Part shown: piece by piece, positions 31,975 to 44,913 of the stretch
Position numbering within the stretch: the first letter of the stretch is position 1
How the letters are laid out: each line of letters starts with the position of its first letter
Source of the DNA: Prunus persica
Taxonomy: Eukaryota; Streptophyta; Magnoliopsida; Rosales; Rosaceae
Direction of reading: 5' to 3'
DNA: 64,000 nt
Assembly (NCBI RefSeq): GCF_000346465.2
Contig: NC_034015.1
Coordinates: 20,708,462-20,772,461, forward strand
Notes under the pieces: generated by a model
Database searches by the model: none
Told to the model about the DNA's origin: nothing
Seen by the model: the letters and a program-made list of their open reading frames with translations, nothing else
Made by a program: the position numbers and the translations under genes

Positions 31975-34305
31975 TCACTTTCCCTTGCTTTTACTTGAAG
32001 ATCCCTTCTTTAATGGCTTCTTGTGAAGGTTCTTCTTTGGTTTCAACTTGCTCGAGGATGCTGGAGACTTCTCCGGTCTGTTCTTTCGTTTCTTGTCTTT
32101 CTTGACATTATACATGTTAACAGCCTGTGTCACAAAGATTCAGTTAATAATTGGAAAATAATGCTGCAGGAAAAAACTATGGCCAGCGAAAGAGATTTAA
32201 ACCTTATCAACATTAAGTATCTCATGGGAATTCTTAGACATTAGCTTGTTCAGAACTTTCTCTGTTTGCTCCTTCTCTTGCGAGTGTTTGCCCTTTCCTT
32301 CTACAACTGGTAAAAACTGAATGCAAAAGCCGGAAAAAAAGGTCAACTACTTTACCATTTTATCAAGACATGCAACAATTAGTTGTACACTGCTAGGATG
32401 AGAATACATACCTTGCGAAACTTTCCTTTATGTTTAGAAGGCTTTTCGCCTGGCAATTTCTTGTCAAACTTTCCACCACTGGCCGTTGCAGTTGCTGCTA
32501 TTCCAGCTACATTCCCCAATTCATCTTTAGTAACCTTCTTAGGTGCAGCCTGGGTTCCCGTTATGGGCAACCTTGTAGCAGCTAGTTGAACATGACTGCA
32601 AAAAGAGTTTACTTAAGTTATTGTGTTCCAATGCAAGAAAAACATAATAAGATCTCTGAAACTTGTCCAAAGTGTGAACTTACAATATAAACGCTAGCTT
32701 ATTACGTTTTTATGGATCTTAAAAAGGACAGAATTTGTTGTTACAGATGGCCAAATTAGATGTGTATGCTGCTAACTGGTTTAGTTTAACCAGTGATGAG
32801 CTATCTATGCTTTGAATAACACAGAGAAGTAAAACGTCAAAACCTTGGCAGAGCACCAACTTTTGCAGCTTGCTTCAAGTTCTGCAACCTATTTTTGTCT
32901 TGTTTTTCAACTCGTTTCTTTTTTTCATCTTGTCTTTTAGCAAAAGGATCTTCCCCTGGCACTGCAAAAAGTGAAATCCATGGCCACAAAGATAAGTTTT
33001 CGGGTCTTATCGACAAAATAAAGCATGTGTTTCAGTGCTTATAAAAAGAATATAATGACTTTTCTGAAGACCTCAAGGGTTTGAATTAACTACCATCAGT
33101 CATCTTCGCCTCAATGATAGGCACACTATTCTCATCGTTTGCACGATCATATCCAAAGCGACGTTTCCACGACTGACTTGGCTCATCATATGCAACCTTG
33201 TCTCTTTTACGATTCTTTATACCTGCAAAAACCCCAACATAATATAATCAACACATACAAGCTCAGCTTGTGGATATTCCATTTTCCAAAATCTTAAATC
33301 CAACTAGATTTCTCAAGGCCCAAAAAGCCAAACATGCTATATACCTCAAACAGAGCCTTTTGGGTTGGGGGTGGGGAAAGAGGGAAAAAAGGGGAAATAA
33401 AAAAATTGTTTCATTCATATAACTCCATACAGTAATGGCTAACCTTTCGCTTTGGCAAACACTTCCCATTTTGTAGGAGGTTTAGGCACTGGAAGCTGTA
33501 GAAAACACAGAAATATGCAATTGGCAGTCAGGTCTTTATGCTAAGAATACAATAGAAACTCTTAATGCAGTTACAGAAAACAACCAGCAGCACTAACAGC
33601 CCTTTTGCATATGCCAAGATTTTAGTCAACCAATTTGCATGAGGGGTGCCATAATTTAGCAGCACAGAAGGGGCATCAATAAGTAACAGGAATTCCTCAG
33701 ACCCCTCAAGAAGTAAGTTCTTTTTCTATTTGTTTTAGTTATTTAAAAGAAACCATGCATTCAGAACTTTCATTCCACTTATTTTCAAATGACAGATTGT
33801 TAAGCAATATATGTACGATCATACATATCAAGAAACGAAGCGGAATGACTTACATGCTTCTCTCTGGGCAATTTAGTTTCTGGACGAGGCAACTGCACAA
33901 GGGGACCATCTATGTCTTCAGTTGAAGGTAAGTTGAAAAGTTTGTCCGCAATCGATTGAACCAACTCAGTGCCTTTTGTTAGACATTCCTTCACTAATTC
34001 CTCCCTAAATATAGTGAAAAATAAATAAAATAAGAAAATGGGCAAATGAACAAACCATTTTTAATGGTCAGACATCGGACCAACCACAATCATAAGGCTA
34101 TGAGATTACCAAGTTCTCAAACACAAAAAGTCACAAACCCAGTGCTACACAAAATATTACCAAAATATAAACGATAAATAAAACAATTAATTATAAAAAA
34201 TAGTAATAATAATAACCTGGAGGAGGGGATTGAGGGGAAGTGGTGATGAGGGTCGAAGGCCATGAGATTACCAAGGTCGATTTGAATCTGGTTCGGGGTC
34301 TCCAT
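31975..34305 (-). CDS. RRS1: Ribosome biogenesis regulatory protein RRS1 homolog
   Basis: Nucleolar assembly factor that, in yeast, works with Rpf2 to load the 5S RNP onto the pre-60S ribosome. Eight exons: 34305-34217, 34004-33854, 33495-33444, 33222-33094, 32961-32844, 32595-32412, 32316-32203 and 32124-31975. Together they give 328 residues with all phases kept. Family hallmarks are [13 protein letters not shown] near the start, [31 protein letters not shown] and [20 protein letters not shown]. The C-terminus is highly basic and Lys/Ser-rich, as expected for nucleolar targeting. It resembles Arabidopsis At2g37990. It diverges from the J-protein gene across a shared 655-base promoter. Confidence 0.94.
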
Positions 34306-34960
34306 TACTGCGACCTCTTTGGTTGTACAGCTCGGGACTTGAAAGCTAAAGAAGAAGAGAACAAGCAACTCCCAGGGTTTATGTATAACGACCAAACGCC
34401 GACGTTTTCGTTCTCTGTGTGTGTGTGACCTATATTTGTAAAAACCTAGAATTGGGATAATAGGGCTTTTATCTTTGTTTGGCAATCGTATATTGGGCCT
34501 TGCCCTTACTGTATTTTGGGCTTAACATAACGAAGAAAAAAAAACAGGTAACGACTTTCAACCGTTGCCACGCAAACACGTCCTTAAAAACAAGAATTTC
34601 ACTTCCGCTAAATCACTCTTTCTCAAAATCCCCACCGGGTTGGAGTGTGCCCCAAATCCCGCGTACAATGAAACCCTAATTCGATCAAAATTTCCAATTC
34701 CCAGAAATTGATTGATCCCTAGAATACGTCTCCTTCAGATCCATTTCGTTCGTAAGTCAAATTTCCCAGAATTGTTTCAATTTCATTGCTTTAGTCGTTT
34801 TCTTTATTCTGGCGATTTTCAGCAAACAGAATTCAAGCATCGAAATTTTTTTTATGGGTTGCGTGTTCTTGAAACTCGATAGTGGTTCCTTATCGGCTTA
34901 GTTTTCTTGGAATTATTTTGTGGGGATTGGTTGTCTTTGTCTTCTGTGAAAGTTTTTGAG
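34306..34960. promoter_or_regulatory. Shared divergent promoter, RRS1 (-) and J-protein (+)
   Basis: Contains TGGGCC (site II type) at 34494-34499 and a telo-box AAACCCTAA at 34671-34679. In plants these paired elements are associated with ribosome-biogenesis and translation genes, which fits RRS1. A GT microsatellite near 34418-34427 lies at the RRS1 side. Transcription starts were not determined. Confidence 0.6.
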
Positions 34961-36055
34961 ATGGACGGAAACAAAGACGATGCTTTGAAATGCTTCAAAA
35001 TTGGGAAAGAAGCTTTGGAAGCTGGGGATCGAACTCGTGCCCTAAAATTCCTAACTAAAGCTCGACGTCTCGATCCGACGCTACCCATCGACGATCTCTT
35101 ATCGTCGATTGAGGGCAATTCCAATCCTCAGTCCGGTTCAGATGCTGGTGGGTCTGCCAATGGGCCATCTGGGTCGGCTTCAGCTAAGCCGTCCGATCAA
35201 CCCTCGCTTCGCCAAAGAGTTCCGTCAACTGATGGATCTTCATCCTCTAAAGAATCACCAGCTGCTGCGTACACGGAGGAGCAGATTGCGATTGTGAGGC
35301 AACTGAAGAAGAAGAAGGATTACTATGAGATTTTGGGGGTGGAAAAGAGCTGCACTGTTGAAGATGTTCGGAAGGCTTATAGAAAACTGTCTTTGAAGGT
35401 TCACCCGGATAAGAACAAGGCGCCGGGAGCTGAGGAAGCGTTTAAGGCTGTGTCGAAGGCGTTTCAGTGTCTTAGCAATCAAGAGAGTAGGAAAAAATAT
35501 GATGTTATGGGCTCGGATGAGCCTGTTTACGAGAGACGTGCTTCCAGCCATGCACATGGATTTAATGGTTTTTATGATGGGGATGTTGATGCTGAGGAGA
35601 TCTTTAGGAACTTCTTCTTTGGAGGAATGGCACCGGCAACCCAGTTCCGTGGATTCAGTTTTGGGCATGGCGGAATGGGACAGAGGGCTGGTGGTGATCA
35701 TGGTTCTGGTGGGTCCCATATTCGGACTCTAATTCAGTTGTTGCCTGTGTTGCTTATTCTGCTTGTCAACTTTATGCCATCTTCGGAGCCTATCTATGCC
35801 CTTTCCAGGTCCTATCCCTATGAATACCGCTTTACTACGGAAAAGGGTGTTAATTTTTATGTTAGGTCAACCAAGTTTGAGCAGGATTTCCCGCCAGGTA
35901 GCTCGGAGCGTGTCACGTTAGAGCAACGCGTTGAGAGAGAATACTTCAATATTCTTTCCCAGAACTGTAGACTTGAGCTGCAGCGCCGCCAGTGGGGATT
36001 TATTCGTGAAACACCACATTGTGACATGTTGCAACGGTTTGAGACGGCAGCTTAA
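34961..36055 (+). CDS. Membrane-anchored DnaJ protein, DNAJB12/B14-like (plant dnaJ 49 type)
   Basis: Hsp70 co-chaperone of the ER membrane. A single exon encodes 364 residues from the ATG at 34961; a longer open frame exists upstream, but the family begins at [12 protein letters not shown]. An N-terminal TPR-like helix pair (residues 1-45) and a Ser/Gly-rich linker come first. The J domain spans about 119-182 with the HPD motif at 148-150. A Gly/Phe-rich part and one transmembrane segment (about 253-272, [15 protein letters not shown]) follow, then a DUF1977 C-terminal domain. The HPD triad is intact, so Hsp70 stimulation is expected. In animals DNAJB12/14 act in ER-associated degradation; the plant role is inferred. 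Confidence 0.93.
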   Translation: MDGNKDDALKCFKIGKEALEAGDRTRALKFLTKARRLDPTLPIDDLLSSIEGNSNPQSGSDAGGSANGPSGSASAKPSDQPSLRQRVPSTDGSSSSKESPAAAYTEEQIAIVRQLKKKKDYYEILGVEKSCTVEDVRKAYRKLSLKVHPDKNKAPGAEEAFKAVSKAFQCLSNQESRKKYDVMGSDEPVYERRASSHAHGFNGFYDGDVDAEEIFRNFFFGGMAPATQFRGFSFGHGGMGQRAGGDHGSGGSHIRTLIQLLPVLLILLVNFMPSSEPIYALSRSYPYEYRFTTEKGVNFYVRSTKFEQDFPPGSSERVTLEQRVEREYFNILSQNCRLELQRRQWGFIRETPHCDMLQRFETAA

Positions 36056-37616
36056 TGTGTATCATTTATCCTGGTATATTTTCTTTTAGATGGTGTACAA
36101 TTATGTCTATTCTGGATAAAACTAGTGAGGAAATGTGCAATTAGTGATTCTTTGCTGCTTCTTTTTCTCTCGCACAAGCTAATGTTGTATGTGTGATCAG
36201 GTTACGGATATATATCTGTTGCTCCAGCTATAAACTGTCGTAGATATGATCCCTTGCTAAAGTAATTTGTATATATGCACTTGAAAATGGTGCGGTGGGT
36301 GTACATATTTTTGTGAAAATTTGGAGTCTGACTTTTGAGAGATATGATAGTTAAGGTTCTGAAGGGTCGAATCAGCATATAAAGCCATGTCATATGCATT
36401 GTGTTCTCATGAATTCTTGTATTATGTCTGATTGTAGAACCTTTTTTACCTCAATTCTTCTTTCATTGATGTACTGCTGCACTTGACGACAAGAGGATTC
36501 GTTTGCAAGTTTGATGGAACTATATGTTTGCTTATCTATGGTTTCAACTATAGAACTTTAAAACAAAAATGATTGTTTTCATTTTCTTTCTTCAAAATAT
36601 TCCATGTTACCCTTGTCTGAATAGCATCAGATATGCACATGATTGAAAGAAAGATTTGCATAATGTTCTGCCAAAACAATCTAGTGTTATCATGTTCCGG
36701 CAGCTGCGATGTTTGTGTTGACTTTTTTTTATTTTTAAAAATGTAATATTGTTGTGCTTTGGCTTTTACATTATGGAATTTAAATGTCCCCTTGTTTTTG
36801 AAATTGTAACAAAGTGCTTTACATTCATGTTTTTTCATGCAGACTACATGTTAGGTGCCAGTCTTTCAGTTTTCCTGTTGTGGACGGTGCATGGAGCACA
36901 ATCGAGGGAAGGATCATGGTTGCAAATTTTGAAGTTCTACTTATTAAAACTTGACAATGTCCGCCGCCTGCACACATTTTCTGTTCTTTAGTCTTATATA
37001 CGCACAATGACTTTGTGTAAAATTGTCTGTGATTTAACTAATGTTTCCATGCATGCATTATCACGGATGCAACGAGCTAGTATGTAAGCTTTGCTATTGT
37101 TAATGTTACATACCATGTTCAACATAATTTTTCCTGTGCTGGTGTATGTGCCGAGGGAGTTTTGTGGCACTGGCATGGCATCTAAGTTTAAGCGATCCAT
37201 ATTACATCCATTTGTAAAGTCTACATAAAATGTTGTGATTTTTACCATAAATAAAGGAAAAATGATTTCTGTATTGACAAATAGTGCTACACGAGTGTAG
37301 AAGAATAGCATTATTGCTAATCTTCGTTTCTTTTACCTTTCTACTTTCATCTAAGTTTCACCAGTTGATTGTGCCATTGATTGCGACATTGATAAATGGC
37401 CTAATACTTTTCTACTTTCATTAGTCTTCATATTTTCTTTATCCTTCAAAATAAGGATGAATTATTGATGCTGATGCCTTGCTACAATATGGCAGGGGGT
37501 AAGGAAAAACAAAAATTACAACTGGCTTCTCTCTCTCTCTCTCTCTTGTGTGTGTCTCTCTCTCTCGTCTCTTCCCCTGCTTCAGAAAAGAAATGTGTAT
37601 CACTACATTGGTATCC
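36056..37616. other. Convergent intergenic DNA, no gene seen
   Basis: Lies between the 3' ends of the J-protein (+) and SEC11 (-). A CT/GT microsatellite occurs at about 37528-37566. Short open frames here have no protein character. Confidence 0.5.
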
Positions 37617-38712
37617 CTAATCCTTCGAGGTTATGACCAGCAATCCCAGCGCCCCTATCAGAACGTACTGCAAGAACAAAAACACCTTGTTAATTTCGTT
37701 AAGTCCCAAGCCTCAGCTGTAGGCTGTAGATACTTAGGCATATTGTAGGGGGCAAAAACCCTTAAAAAATTTCGATTGTTTTTTTCTCCTCTGTTTTTCT
37801 GAGATTCATAGGATTTATGGGCATATGAGTTACACGTAGAAGAGCCTTCTAATATGAAGAATGTCAAAATTTTATTTGTAACTGACTAATGCACGATTAG
37901 AAGCAAATCTGAAGAATGTCTTCAACTTAAGGATGCTATAGATATACACACAGCATGGTCTAAAATCCAATAAAAGCAAACCTTGATTATAGGCCTCTCT
38001 GTCATGATAATTGTCACCCATCCAACATAAGGCAAAAACCTGCAGAGGAACGAAATAGAAATACAAGAACAAATCAAAAGGCACTCTTTCAGCATGTATG
38101 AAAGTAGACGATGCATATATATATTGACAAATACATATGTATATATGGATCCAGACTCGATATATGATTAGGCAAAGAGGCAGAAATAGCCCACAATCGT
38201 CCCAGGTAGAACCCAACTTTCGTAGAAACAATTAATTTTTACATACATCAACCCATTAAACTAGATAGCTTCATGCAGAAAATAATGTAGAATCGACTAT
38301 GGTAAAGCAGCCTTATGTTAGTTTGTATGTGACTTCGGTGCATCAAATGTTCAAAACATAACCAGAACAATTCTGATTGTTTGAAAAAGTCAAATCTCTA
38401 CATTAGTATTTCGTAGTTGTCAATTTACCTAACAGATATAAACAAATTACCCAACAGCTCAAAGAAAATGGTAAATATAAGAAAATAATACCCAACAGCT
38501 CTCCCCATGATATGGCGTCGTTGCAACCAATGCTGGCCCCGAGCATACAGGGCCCTGTCATCCTCTTCGTTATTGTCTCCTAAAAAAAAAACACGAAGAC
38601 TACAGTTACTAAAATCATACATTATAAAATGATTTTCAGAATCTGAAATACTGAAACATATTTAAATCCTCAAACTTTTCCCAAATTACTATGTCATCAT
38701 CTAATGACTTCA

Positions 38713-38747
<35 letters not shown>

Positions 38748-40708
38748 TTCCAGTTTCTTCTTTTATAAATTATAAGAAGAGATGACCTGCAAAGAATTTG
38801 TATAATTGACAGGAATACAAAGATTTAAATGGTCTAATCGATCTGCCTAGAAAAGAAAATAGTACCTTTTGTGAGGACATAAACTTCTCCAGTATCTTTC
38901 CGCTCATGAACCTAACAGAAAATGGTCATCAACATTAAACAGATTCATCTAAGCTGAAGGGAGGTGCTATGATGTCACAGGGTCACCCTTTTGCTCAGAT
39001 GGTTAAATCATGATTCTTACCTTAATTACTCTATGAACGATTGGAATGTCACGTCCCTAGACAAAGCAAAAAATATATATTAGCAGAAGTACAACTACAA
39101 GTCTAAAAACACAATAAATTGCATGCATAGGCCAGTAGTATGACCCAAAATAAAATTTTGTAATTATCATCAGTTATGAAAGCAACACAATAATGAGAAA
39201 CCAAATGTCATAGCTAAGATATTGCCGAGTGCCAAATCTTCTCTGTCAAATCATGTACTCTATACTGATGAACCAAAAGGGCACCCAACCTCCAGCAGTG
39301 AAAGCTAATCATGCAATGCTTGTTTCATAAAGTTCAGATTAAATTAAGTATAATAAACATATGATAAAAGCCAAAACATGCTAGATGATGCTCATAAATG
39401 GATTAAACAAATAAGAAAAAGTTTAAATGAATGAACTAAAGGAGGAATAGCATAAAAAGGGCATACATCCACATTAAACACCACAATTTCTCCTGCCCGA
39501 ATAGGATCCTCGCTCATATGCAAGAACAAAATGTCACCCTGAAAGACATCATCATGTCAACAAACAAATGAAAAAGAGCAAAAGAAAGCACATATTTTTA
39601 TTCATGTTTAATGGTAAAATGAGATGCCAAAATTTGAATGAAAAACAAGGATGAGTGTCTGTAACAGTGAAGCACTTCACGATGTAAACAAAAAGGCCCC
39701 CTGGCATAACTTTGTAGAACAGCAGGTGATAATACGGTAAAGTGGTTTTAAACAAAATATTGATAGGTGACCTATAAGTTGCTATTGGGCTACACAACAG
39801 CGGATAGTCTTTCCCTTCTCAAATCTCTCATCTTCCATGATGTGGACCCAAGAACTACTTTTAAAGGAAGAGATGCACAAATGGCAACAAGGACCATTCA
39901 TATACATTTCTTTAACTGAAAGAATACGATGCAACTAGAATAATGGTGGTTTATTAAACATCTGAATGTTGGAATAACCTAGAATCTAGAAACATGCTTT
40001 TCTGAACGAAAATAATCAGCACCTGAATCTCTAGGTATAGACCACTATATTAACGCATTGGTATATATACCATTTGACAAAATCTTGTATACAGCTATTT
40101 CAGAAAACTGAAAAATATTTAACCACTCAACTCTTACAGTCAGAAACACCAACGAACACCAAGACACCAATTGCCAACTACTTTTAAAACACAGTAATTG
40201 CTCAAACCAAGGACAAGGCATAGTCTGCATCCCAAACTTAAATTCAGGCCCTTCACTTTTGTTTTAGCTTGAAACATGCTTTTAAGTTCAAGCGACTCTT
40301 TTGGATTAGAACACTGAGTCCTGGACACCTAAACAACTCTTGGGTACAATTCTTCTGCAAGAGAAGTAAGTTTTAAAAGGGAATTGAACTCACCCTTGCA
40401 AAGCCAGGCTCCATGCTTTCAGAGAGCACAACCACCACAGGTGATTCGCTCCCAGTCATACATATTAACCCTTTCCATATAATCAATGCCGACGTCACAA
40501 TCAAGCCTGCACCATATATCAAACACCTAAGCTGCAATCTTATTCTTTTTCTTGTAAGTTAATTGAAACAAATAGAAAAACTTTTGTGCAGTGAAACAAA
40601 AAATTACATGGGTTCGGGGTTGTACAGACCGAGAGTGAGGGCTTGGGAGAGAGCTTGTCTGATCTGAATGGACTTGACGGAGTCCATGGTCTCCCCGAAC
40701 CATCCCAT
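37617..40708 (-). CDS. SEC11: Signal peptidase complex catalytic subunit SEC11
   Basis: Cleaves signal peptides from secretory proteins at the ER membrane. Eight exons: 40708-40630, 40506-40394, 39538-39467, 39056-39021, 38911-38866, 38579-38492, 38039-37982 and 37667-37617. They give 180 residues, the length remembered for the Arabidopsis protein. An N-terminal transmembrane segment (about 26-43) precedes the peptidase S26 core. The putative catalytic Ser57 lies in LSESMEPGF, His96 in PIVHRVIK, and Asp122 or Asp123 in DNNEEDD, matching the Ser-His-Asp arrangement of SEC11. A C-terminal hydrophobic stretch [13 protein letters not shown] follows. The start is the ATG of MGWFGET, as in the family. 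Confidence 0.95.
38715..38744. repeat. (AT)n microsatellite in a SEC11 intron
   Basis: About fifteen AT dinucleotides between the exons at 38911-38866 and 38579-38492. Confidence 0.9.
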
Positions 40709-42720
40709 TAGAGCTTACGGGTTGTTGTTGTAAAATGCTGTGGTCGTCTGGTTTTTGCACAACTATAATTTGGCGGTGGCGGTGGTGCAGTGATCGCAGA
40801 ACTAGTCTGTAATTGCAAAAGAAAATAGGATTTCGCGGTGAATGTTTGATGATCTTTGATTTTAACCCGGGGGATCTGACAATAAGAGAGAGAGAGTGCC
40901 GCGTTGAAACAACAATTTGTCACCCGTCAAATTATATGTCGCCAACTGGACAGCCACAGCCACTTAAAGATGAGCACCATCCGTATGGTTCCATTAAGAA
41001 ACGTGCGAGTGTGAGAAGGATGATGAAGATTCACCTTAAGTTAAAGTGGTGTGTGGAAAATACTCTCAAATTGATAACTAAATTGAACATATTTTCAAAT
41101 TGTAATCAACAAAGTAAGATCAGTTTGGCTCGGTTCAATTAACTGTAATTTTGATTTGGGTTGTTCGGTTGCTTGTACAGGTGCAAGTTGGATTGAAAAA
41201 TCCAATTTCGAGCGATTAAGTTACAAAAATTTTCGATTTTGACAAGTCCAAATCAATTATGACATTTAAAATCTGAAAAATCCAAAATGTATCTAGAGAT
41301 TCAGAAAATTTTCGAATTTCATGTTCAACTAAATATAATTTGATGACCAAATAGACATAAACGAGTTATTCCCTAAGATAACAGCCTCTAAGTACTAGCA
41401 TATAATAGTTTTCCAAGCATATAGTGTGTACTTCCAACAACAACAACAACAAAAAGCTTATAGTATGAGTTTTCAATTTTGAGTCAAATTTAATTCTTCA
41501 AATGGTTGGGCATGTTAATAATTTTTAGCTAGTTTCCAAAAATTTCAACAAAAAAAAACGGAATATGTAAGTTCCAAAAGTTTTCAAAAATTTTGAGTTT
41601 TCCGAATTATAATGGAAATTGAAGTTCCTACTTTTTTATTGAAATAGAATTTTCATTCCGAATATGTTTGGATTAGAATTGAAATCCCCTTATTATGATC
41701 TGATTTGTCCAAAAATCATGCCTAGTTGCTTGGTTTCATCAACCTTATAGTAACATAAATATTTCAAGTTCCAATAAAAATGTGACATGTTTAGTAAAAA
41801 GTAATTGTGCATTGAATTATAATAATTGATTTGGTTCGGTTTATTAATGGGTTGCGCACTACTCAACTTACATTTTTATCTGGATTTTTGGTTGATTTTC
41901 GGACTAAAATGAACCGTCAGTTTGAAAAGATTGATACTTGATTTTCTAACTCAAATGTTGACCCCTACGTCACCTATTTGGACATCAAGTTTAATATACT
42001 CACATAGGAGACGAGACCCTTTTGTATATGAGTCACATTGAGTCTCACCCCTTGTGAGAGTGGGAGCATAATCTCCCCAAAATTTATTATGAATTAGAAG
42101 CATGGTGATTTGTTACTACAATTTAAATAAGGACGAAACTCAATAAAGTTTATAAACTTTCCAAATATCATTTGGAAACAATAATCTTTAAAATATGGGA
42201 ACTACATTTTGAGTTCCTTCCACCAAAAATACAAGAGTGCACAGAATATAAGAGTTCAATTTCGTATCCATTCTTAAACTCTTACCTTCCTTTAGTTGAA
42301 GGAAAATAACTCGAAATTTAGCTAAAAGTCGAGAATTTAATAGGAGAAATTGATAATTCCTTTGTTTGGTAACTTAAGCGTGGAATTTATTAAATGGCGT
42401 GCTGAAAAATCATGAAAATTAGGGCATCAAATTCCTGAGTTTAATTTCCACAAAAATATGCGTCATTTCACAATATTTATAGTGTTATTTACAAAATTCG
42501 ATATACATAAATTCAAACACTGAAATCTTTAAGTGACAGAAATTGAAATAATGGAAATCTAAATTCCATCATTTTAGAATTCTATATAATTTTCAATTCC
42601 TTCAGTCAAACAAAGGGTTAAACCTTGAACGAAACCGATCCTAATAATACATTTCAATTTTACATTATAAAAGACACATTTCTAGTTATCCCATAAACAA
42701 AAAGAACCGTAATCAGGAAG
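40709..42720. other. AT-rich divergent intergenic DNA
   Basis: Between the start of SEC11 (-) and the SNU13 promoter (+). Mostly AT-rich, ORF-poor sequence from about 41150 to 42650; it may be old transposon debris, but no termini, target duplications or coding remnants were recognised. Confidence 0.4.
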
Positions 42721-42724
42721 GACC

Positions 42725-42873
42725 GGCCCAAGACTAAGTATTAATATAAAACAAAAGTATTAGCCCAACTTATACATAACGGGCTGAGGCAACCCGGTGA
42801 TTAATAGTCGGTGTAAATTACGGCGGCCCAAAAAATCCCTCAGTAGACGGCACTGCATCTTCTTAAACCCTAA
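42725..42873 (+). promoter_or_regulatory. SNU13 promoter elements: two site II boxes and a telo-box
   Basis: GGCCCA occurs at 42725-42730 and 42825-42830, and AAACCCTAA at 42865-42873, about 55 bases before the start codon. A further AAACCCTAG follows at 42889-42897. The site II plus telo-box pairing is typical of plant ribosome- and RNP-biogenesis genes, in keeping with SNU13. Confidence 0.65.
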
Positions 42874-42927
42874 TTTATTTCGCATAAAAAACCCTAGCCT
42901 CTCTGCTCCCACGAAATCGACCACACA

Positions 42928-44416
42928 ATGGTAGTATCTTGCTCTTCATCTTTGTTTTCAGCTTACAGAGCATGGTTGATTGACTGTGTTTGTGATTTGT
43001 GTGTTTATTAATTTGTTTGTGTATGAATGTAATTGCAGACAGGAGAGGCAGTGAACGCAAAAGCGTACCCTTTGGCCGATGCGCAGCTGACGATTACAAT
43101 ACTCGACCTGGTTCAACAGGCAGCTAACTACAAGCAGCTTAAAAAGGGTGCCAATGAGGGTACGTTAAATGCTCATATTTCAATGCCATGGCTACCATTC
43201 TGTTTTTATCTGTGCAGTCTCTCTGTTTAGAGTCAGAATTATATAGAGTTTAACATTTTTTTATGGGTTTTATTTTCAGCGACTAAGACCCTCAACAGGG
43301 GTATTTCTGAGTTCGTAGTGATGGCTTGTGACACTGAGCCGATTGAGATTCTTCTTCACCTTCCCCTGTTGGCTGAAGATAAGGTACTATTCATCATTCC
43401 TGTAACATATCTATGGCACTGAAATTTTAGTGTCATAAATGCGTTAATTCTTTGATTGCGACATGGGTTTTTTTTTTCTTCTATTGGATGATGGGAGAGT
43501 GTTGTGTTGTTTTTCTCATCTGAGGATAGTTCAATAAATTCAACTATTGCTGCATTTCACAAAGACATACTCGAGTTATATTTTTATTTGCTCACCTTTT
43601 GTGTATTAATTGTCTCCTTTTAGTCTCATTGTCTGTCCTATTATGATTCGTTATCGTCTGTTAAGAGTTACTTACTGTAGTTTCCAAGTGTTTGATGTTT
43701 TACACGCAAAAATGAAGTGAGAGAGAACTATTACCCCTTTGGTTGTGTTTGATTGCGTACTTGTTTTGTGTTATATAGTGGGACGGGTTGTGTTATATTT
43801 GACCCAAACCAGACCCGTTAGGTATTTACCCTAGTTGGTAGGATTGTGGTCTATGGCTGTACCTAACCCTAGTTGGTAGGATTGTGGTCTATGGCTGGAC
43901 ATAGATGCACGTAATCGCCTATTTGAAGGTTAGACCGTGTGCATCCCATTTGGTGCAAGCATTTTAGTAAGCAAGGCTTATTGGTTGCAGACATGAAAGA
44001 CCATGCCCAAGATAGTATTATATGTTTATTTCTTCATGATTTTTTAGTTTAGTATGTTGAAGCTTCAAAATCCTTACTTTTTACTTTGATGATTCTCCTA
44101 GTGATTTAAATCAATTTAAAGCACGTTACAAGTGTTTTATTTGAATTTGGCAGAATGTTCCCTACGTTTTTGTCCCTTCGAAGCAAGCACTTGGCCGAGC
44201 CTGTGGTGTCACAAGACCTGTCATTGCGTGTTCTGTGACTTCCAATGAGGGAAGTCAATTGAAGTCGCAAATACAACAGCTCAAGGTACTCTTGGTTCTA
44301 GTTTTAATCTACAATTTATGTTTCAGGTTTCCTTACCTTAGTGCTTGGATTTGGTCCTACATTCTGAACATTTTATGTATGAACTGCAGGATGCCATTGA
44401 GAAACTCCTTATCTAA
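42928..44416 (+). CDS. SNU13: SNU13/NHP2L1 (15.5K) L7Ae-family RNA-binding protein
   Basis: Binds kink-turns in U4 snRNA and box C/D snoRNAs, so it serves both the U4/U6.U5 tri-snRNP and snoRNPs. Five exons: 42928-42930, 43039-43159, 43280-43383, 44154-44285 and 44390-44416; 128 residues, the family's usual length. The first coding exon is only the ATG, spliced directly at GTAGTA. The L7Ae core is plain: [20 protein letters not shown] (the RNA-contacting segment), [36 protein letters not shown] and [11 protein letters not shown], ending KDAIEKLLI. It resembles Arabidopsis At4g12600, At4g22380 and At5g20160. Confidence 0.95.
43829..43897. repeat. 38-bp tandem duplication in a SNU13 intron
   Basis: The unit starting CCCTAGTTGGTAGGATTGTG is present at 43829-43866 and again from 43867, nearly identical over about 31 bases. 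It lies in the intron before the exon at 44154. Confidence 0.85.
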
Positions 44417-44616
44417 GCTATCTTCGAATGCATGTTCGGTGTGATGGGCCTCTTCGGACTGTAATAGTGGGAGCCTTCAGAGGCTTTGACTAGGAAATGC
44501 ATATTCAGTGTGATGGAGTTGTTGTGTTACTAGGAAATCTTTTGATGTTTGATTTGTATTAAATTTTATGTTTTTATGAACTCTGAGGCAAGTACTACTA
44601 CTAAGAAGTCAGAATT

Positions 44617-44793
44617 GTAATATGATTTGTTAGGCGCTGGCGGATTGTGATGGACATCTACTCCCATATTTCTTGTAGAATCTGAGCAACTGTTGATTAT
44701 AAAGGGAGAAAAGCATGTAATATTCTGATTCACATATTTCTTTCTTTCCATTTTTTATTCTATATACTATAGTCATGTGTGACCAAAACCATC
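44617..44793. repeat. SNU13 downstream segment, duplicated at 49441-49676
   Basis: Begins TAATATGATTTGTTAGGCGC and ends at GACCAAAACCATCA. A second copy near 49.4 kb is in the same orientation and contains an extra internal tandem duplication. This copy sits about 200 bases past the SNU13 stop codon. Confidence 0.9.
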
Positions 44794-44913
44794 AAAAGAC
44801 AAAAATATTGAACAAGAGCAGTAACTAAAGATCAAATGAATGGCAAGACATCTCAAAAGACAACTCACCCATCTTGGTCCCAAGATCGAATTATACGAAA
44901 CCGTCAGCAACTT

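Noticed and set aside
40390..40510. SESM instead of SGSM at the SEC11 active site as an unusual substitution
   Set aside because: The catalytic Ser next to Met is kept, and I recall plant SEC11 proteins with Glu at this position, so it is probably normal.
41150..42650. Possible old retrotransposon between SEC11 and SNU13
   Set aside because: No LTRs, primer-binding site, target duplication or coding remnant could be pointed to; left as unassigned AT-rich DNA.
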